Source of the DNA: Heliocidaris tuberculata
Lineage: Eukaryota; Echinodermata; Echinoidea; Camarodonta; Echinometridae
Assembly (NCBI GenBank): GCA_025618425.1
Contig: CM046842.1
Span: 21,425,840-21,489,839 of the forward strand
Length of the DNA stretch: 64,000 nucleotides
Direction of reading: 5' to 3'
Below, piece by piece: positions 58,688 to 64,000 of the stretch. A program made the translations under genes and the position numbers. The notes below the pieces were generated by a model that saw only the letters and a program-made list of their open reading frames with translations, did not search any database and was not told the origin of the DNA. Position 1 is the first letter of the stretch; the number at the start of each line of letters is the position of its first letter.

Positions 58688-59875
58688 CTGAAAATATAGA
58701 ACAAGATTGACTGATTTACTTGGGTTGAATGGTAATCTGAGTCATGCAATGCACGCTCCAGCGACATCTGCTTCAGGCTTCATTTTCATCAAAGATACAG
58801 GCCTGTATTGTGCTAAAAGCTAAACCTGTCTCAGGGTCCAAGGTCAAGTTTTAGCAAAGGAAGTTAGACCGAGGTAGTAAATTTTCCTTTTGTTAACTCA
58901 TAGCCCGCTATTGTCGAAACTGTCACTTCCGGGTTCTCGCTTCTGTCGACAGAAATCACATACAAAAGAATCACCCTTTGAAATAATCCAGCAGCCATGG
59001 GTTTCATAATGCACACGGCAAAGAGTTAAACATGACTTTAGACCAACCGTCAGGTTTAACTGAATCAGTAGAAAACCAACCACAGTGTACATGTATATAC
59101 AGTGTAGGCTTAGGGTTGCAATTGGATTCTACATTAGGTTAGAGTGTGTATGCGCGTGTGTATGTGTGTGTGCATGTACCCTTCGTGCATTATGGGTACC
59201 AGGTCATGTTCACACACAGCAATTGAGGGACAGTTGGAAATTGAAGGACCGAAAGCCGGTGCTTCAATTTCAAATCATATTTTCGCATAATTATCCTACT
59301 TAAAACGTAAAAGAAATCATTTTGCCTGCTGAATCTTAAAATTAAGCCCAGAACATTACTTTGTAGCTAATAACTTTTTAAAAATCATTTGCTAAATTGC
59401 AAAATTTTTCGATTGTTTTTCGGTCCTTCAAATGCGGTGTGTACGTGTTTCGTGCGTGTCCGTCGTTTTGGACCTTATGAACACACACTTCTCTTAATTT
59501 CCTTTACTGGAATAGCGCCCTCTTGAGTTCTATATGTCGATACAAATTCTCTATTTGATTGCGAGGGCCATGTAGACACTATCATAATTATCCTTTTATG
59601 AGACATCCTTCCTTGATCATCCAAGGAATTTTGAATAAACTATTAATGGTATTAACAGAAATATGAATATTAATAATCATAATTATATTATTAACAGTAA
59701 ATGTAATCATGAATATTGCAAACATTCGAACTGAAATTGAATTTGCGCTTAGGAGAAAAGATTTTGGTTTTTCCATTTTCCCATTATACATTTATACATT
59801 TTCCGAAACATATTTCTTGTTTTTTTTTTTTTTTAAATGTTGTCCTGGCAATTAAATTATTTAAATTGTGTGTAA
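58688..59875. other. WDR76 intron or flank
   Basis: No coding exon was recognised. The stretch contains a possible inverted element at about 59240-59435, with TTGAAGGACCGAAA facing TTTTTCGGTCCTTCAA, the same motif that opens each monomer of the satellite that follows. Confidence 0.5.
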
Positions 59876-62083
59876 AGCCCTTGAGGGCCAGCACATTTGG
59901 ATGCGCTACATGCGCTTCGGGCAAAAGAACGTACTGAACTTTCATTACATACGCGATATTATTTCCAAAGTTATATTCTGCACATCACAATATTCTGCTT
60001 TCTTCTCATTGTTGCCATGGAAATGACATTATTTTTGAAGTGTGTGTAGCTTCACGTGTCTACAGTGCATTTGAAGGACCGGCACAATTGGTTGCGTTGT
60101 ATACGCTTCTAGTGAACGGGAGTTCTGAACTTTCATTACTTACGTGATATTTTATTTAAATACATCTTCTGCACATCACAATTTCCCACTCTCTTCTCAT
60201 TGTTGCCATGGAAATGAAATTATTTTTAAAGTATGTGTAGCTTCACGTGTCTACCGTGCATTTGAAGGACCGACAAAATTGGTTGCGTTGTATACGTTTA
60301 CTGAACGGGAGTTCTGAACTTTCATTAAATACGCGATATTATTTCCAAAGTTATATTCTGCACATCACAATATTCTGCTTTCTTCTCATTGTTGCCATGG
60401 AAATGACATTATTTTTGAAGTGTGTGTAGCTTCACGTGTCTACAGTGCATTTGAAGGACCGGCACAATTGGTTGCGTTGTATACGCTTCTAGTGAACGGG
60501 AGTTCTGAACTTTCATTACTTACGTGATATTTTATTTAAATACATCTTCTGCACATCACAATTTCCCACTCTCTTCTCATTGTAGCCATGGAAATGACAT
60601 TATTTTTTAAGTGTGTTTGGCTTCACGTGTCTACAGTGCATTTGAAGGACCGACACAATTGGTTGTGTTGTATACGTTTTTACTAAACCGCAGTTCTGAA
60701 CTTTCATTACATATGCGTGATATTATTTCCAAAGTTATATTCTGCACATAACAATTTTCTGCTTTCTTCTCATGTTTGCCATGGAAATGAAATTATTTTT
60801 AAAGTATGTGTAGCTTCACGTGTCTACCGTGCATTTGAAGGACCGACAAAATTGGTTGCGTTGTATACGTTTACTGAACGGGAGTTCTGAACTTTCATTA
60901 AATACGCGATATTATTTCCAAAGTTATATTCTGCACATCACAATATTCTGCTTTCTTCTCATTGTTGCCATGGAAATGACATTATTTTTGAAGTGTGTGT
61001 AGCTTCACGTGTCTACAGTGCATTTGAAGGACCGGCACAGTTGGTTGCGTTGTATACGCTTCTAGTGAACGGGAGTTCTGAACTTTCATTACTTACGTGA
61101 TATTTTATTTGAATACATCTTCTGCACATCACAATTTCCCACTCTCTTCTCATTGTTGCCATGGAAATGACATTATTTTTAAAGTATGTGTAGCTTCACG
61201 TGTCTACCGTGCATTTGAAGGACCGACAAAATTGGTTGCGTTGTATACGTTTACTGAACGGGAGTTCTGAACTTTCATTAAATACGCGATATTATTTCCA
61301 AAGTTATATTCTGCACATCACAATATTCTGCTTTCTTCTCATTGTTGCCATGGAAATGACATTATTTTTGAAGTGTGTGTAGCTTCACGTGTCTACAGTG
61401 CATTTGAAGGACCGGCACAATTGGTTGCGTTGTATACGCTTCTAGTGAACGGGAGTTCTGAACTTTCATTACTTACGTGATATTTTATTTAAATACATCT
61501 TCTGCACATCACAATTTCCCACTCTCTTCTCATTGTAGCCATGGAAATGACATTATTTTTTAAGTGTGTTTGGCTTCACGTGTCTACAGTGCATTTGAAG
61601 GACCGACACAATTGGTTGTGTTGTATACGTTTTTACTAAACCGCATTCTGAACTTTCATTACATATGCGTGATATTATTTCCAAAGTTATATTCTGCACA
61701 TAACAATTTTCTGCTTTCTTCTCATGTTTGCCATAAAAATGAAATTATTTTTAAAGTATGTGTAGCTTCACGTGTCTACCGTGCATTTGAAGGACCGACA
61801 AAATTGGTTGCGTTGTATACGTTTACTGAACGGGAGTTCTGAACTTTCATTAAATACGCGATATTATTTCAAAAGTTATATTCTGCACATCACAATATTC
61901 TGCTTTCTTCTCATTGTTGCCATGGAAATGACATTATTTTTGAAGTGTGTGTAGCTTCACGTGTCTACAGTGCATTTGAAGGACCGGCACAGTTGGTTGC
62001 GTTGTATACGCTTCTAGTGAACGGGAGTTCTGAACTTTCATTACTTACGTGATATTTTATTTAAATACATCTTCTGCACATCA
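59876..62083. repeat. 190-bp satellite array with five-monomer higher-order pattern
   Basis: Eleven monomers start with TTGAAGGACCG at 60071, 60262, 60451, 60642, 60835, 61024, 61215, 61404, 61595, 61786 and 61976, preceded by a diverged monomer at about 59880. Spacing is 189-193 bp. Three types recur: A (TAAATACGCGATATT), B (CTTCTAGTGAACGGG) and C (TTTTTACTAAACCGC). The order is B A B C A B A B C A B, a period of about 952 bp. The array ends abruptly at about 62083. Identical 60-codon frames repeat in it and are not genes. Confidence 0.92.
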
Positions 62084-62317
62084 CGATTTTTATTTTCTGA
62101 CAATTTTCTGACATTCTCCTTCTGATGAGTGTTCCCTTCAAAAATAGATGCCCCTATACCTCTGAATAGCGCCCCTTTTCTTTCTTGTGCCATTTTCCCC
62201 TCTTTTAGATATCCCTTTTCACCTCTGGAAAGTACCCTAAAATCATTTGAAAAAAAAAAAAGAAGAAAGAAAGAAAACAAAAGAATCATATAGGCTTATA
62301 ACAGATTCCCTTGATAC

Positions 62318-62550
62318 CAGTCTTGGATCCAGGTTTTTTATTTTCTGACAAGCAAAAAAAAAAAAAAGCATTAACACGTTTTTGGGGTGTACTGTTCTTC
62401 AGAAACTCTCTGACGTCAGCACTTCTAAAAAAAATGGGGGGGGGGGGCGCAAGTGACAGTAGAGGTACCCATCATACATTCAACAATGTACATATCTCTT
62501 TCAAAGGGGGGGGCGGGCCGGATGTGCCCCCCTGCCAAATTACGCCACTG
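62318..62550. mobile_element. hAT-like G-rich element with exact 8-bp target duplication
   Basis: CTTGATAC lies exactly at 62310-62317 and 62551-62558. The ends read CAGTCTTGGATCCAGG and, inverted, CAGTGGCGTAATTTGGCAGG. It has a short poly-G interior and no coding capacity. Confidence 0.75.
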
Positions 62551-62559
62551 CTTGATACT

Positions 62560-64000
62560 ATTACATTGTGAGGCAGTGGAGCTGTGGGCAAGTGGGCACA
62601 GAGCCCCTAACTTTAATACGAACGAACGCTGCCCCTAAATTGAAGCAAGATGATATTTTTATATTTTTTTAAAGCTCGCTGGGTACGCTCGCTCGCTCAA
62701 ATATTTCAAGCTCGAGACATCAAGTGTGTCGTAACCATAAAATCTGATATATTCCTCTAGTATGATCGTGGCGATGAGACCCCACAAATGCATTAAAATT
62801 TATAGCTTGGTCAATAAAGAAAACGAAGGGTTAATGGGTGAAAATAACATTCATATGGGAAAACTGAAAATGAATTTGCGGCAGCTTTAATGATAAAGTC
62901 GCTGTCAGCAAAAGAATACTTAGCATTTACTCTTGCTGGCTTCGTCGCTCGCAAATGAGTAATCAAAGCAATATATACAACTGCAAAGTGTTTGTTATTA
63001 TGTAAAGATAGATGAAAAATGATAATGACGAAAATCGTCTTTAATAGTGTTAAATAGAATGTAGGAGTAAACTAGGGACTCAAAATGGTATTTTTCCTTC
63101 CTTTTCACCAGTCCCCCTTTTCGCTGGTGCCTGCCCCCCACCCCCAATTTGCAAGACGCTCCGCCGCCCCTGAGTTGGAACCTAAAAAGTCCATAAGCCA
63201 CATGGTTACAAAAAGAAATATTTTCAACAGAAAGGAAGATCAATTAAGATTGGAGGGAATTTATATCAGTCTCTTAGACAAAATAAAGAAGCATGGTAAA
63301 AAAAATTGTCTGGACCAGATCCATAATAAAGGAGGTCTCAATAATTAGCACAATTTTGTATCTGAACTAAGGCAACACATGACTCGTAAAAAGAATCAGA
63401 ACATCTAACATTGCAAAGAAAGATGTTATGATATAGAAATAATTTACTTCAAAGCATCCTGACATATTTTTTTTCTTCAACTATCTTTTCTCTGTGGTCC
63501 CTCAACTTGAGGAGGTGTGTACCGGTGATATGTACGAATTGACGTAAACCTCATTACTATGACACAAGTGGCGTTGAAAACGGTTCATTTCCGCTCCAGT
63601 GCATGTCTTCGTAGCCTACATGTTTTTGGCAACATGTGACTAATACAAAAACGATGGTTGGATATATTTCTAAAGAAAGAATGGTAAAATATCAAATTGC
63701 TTCACTACAACTTTGGAACTTGGGGGCCGTATACTGGTAAAGCATGGCGACATACATTCATTTGGTCCCTCAAAGTAGTTGTGTGCCCGTGATCTGTAAG
63801 ATTTCATGGAAAATTACATTACCATGACAACATGAGGCGTTAAAAAGATGTTGCGTGCTTTCCCAGTCATATTTTCTTACCTCACATGATTAATTTTGAA
63901 AAAGTGTTCTATTGATGACAATTTTTATTTTTCGGTCCCTGAATTGCACCTTGGATACATTTCGGTCCTTCAATGGCTGTGCTGGAATGTATCCAAAACC
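62560..64000. other. Right-hand flank, repeat related
   Basis: No exon was recognised. From about 63499 the phrase GGTCCCTCAA recurs at 63499, 63762 and, as GGTCCCTGAA and GGTCCTTCAA, at 63935 and 63973. This is the reverse complement of the opening motif of the 190-bp satellite, so a related repeat in opposite orientation enters here. WDR76 exons may continue beyond 64000. Confidence 0.45.

Noticed and set aside
58898..59092. Minus-strand frame with Cys residues as an upstream WDR76 exon
   Set aside because: It shows no WD40 pattern and no suitable splice sites in phase with the exon at 58687.
60247..61954. Identical 60-residue frames starting MSTVHLKDRQNW
   Set aside because: They are the same frame in successive satellite monomers, with no homology and no splice context.
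59876..62083. CRISPR-like array
   Set aside because: Repeats are contiguous 190-bp monomers without unique spacers, and the DNA is clearly animal.

Overview
The window is animal genomic DNA, most likely from an invertebrate deuterostome and probably an echinoderm. The evidence is AT-rich DNA with long GT-AG introns, very dense MITEs, foldback elements and long poly-G/poly-C tracts, and foldback elements whose arms are short tandem repeats, as in the TU elements known from sea urchins. The species is not identified. No rRNA, tRNA, CRISPR or virus-like gene was recognised.

Two genes are supported, both on the minus strand. The first fills about 10.5-47.3 kb and is a RASEF (Rab45)-type large Rab GTPase. 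I rebuilt it exon by exon; every junction has GT-AG ends and matching phase. The common 3' part (26129 down to 10557) encodes a coiled coil, a Ser-rich linker, a complete Rab domain ([24 protein letters not shown]) and a C-terminal CCDF prenylation motif.

The gene has three candidate 5' ends. Module 1 (47253, 41479-41289, 38944-38757) encodes an EF-hand pair. Module 2 (33089-32662) encodes a second, different EF-hand pair. Both end in phase 2 and fit the same downstream exon. Module 3 is a 1368-bp exon (23673-22306) with its own CCAAT and TATA-like boxes. It encodes a low-complexity N-terminus with no EF-hand and joins the coiled coil in phase 0. The three assembled proteins would be 747, 759 and 992 residues. 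This multi-promoter arrangement of one GTPase locus is the most interesting feature of the window.

The second gene is the 3' end of WDR76, a WD40-repeat protein. Three exons lie between 58687 and 56884; the rest lies beyond the right edge or was not found. A degenerate copy of one of its exons sits in the preceding intron.

Layout: 1-10.5 kb is intergenic (TTAA, hAT-like and other MITEs; a TU-like minisatellite foldback at 4.3-4.76 kb). 10.5-26.1 kb holds the common RASEF exons. 26-47 kb holds the alternative 5' exons and large introns, with a second TU-like foldback (40-41.1 kb), two long GAA arrays in a tandem duplication (42.3-44.1 kb) and a 480-bp inverted repeat (45.6-46.1 kb). 47.3-56.9 kb is intergenic and repeat rich. 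56.9-58.7 kb is WDR76. 59.9-62.1 kb is a 190-bp satellite with a five-monomer higher-order pattern. Protein comparisons were made from memory, without a database search.
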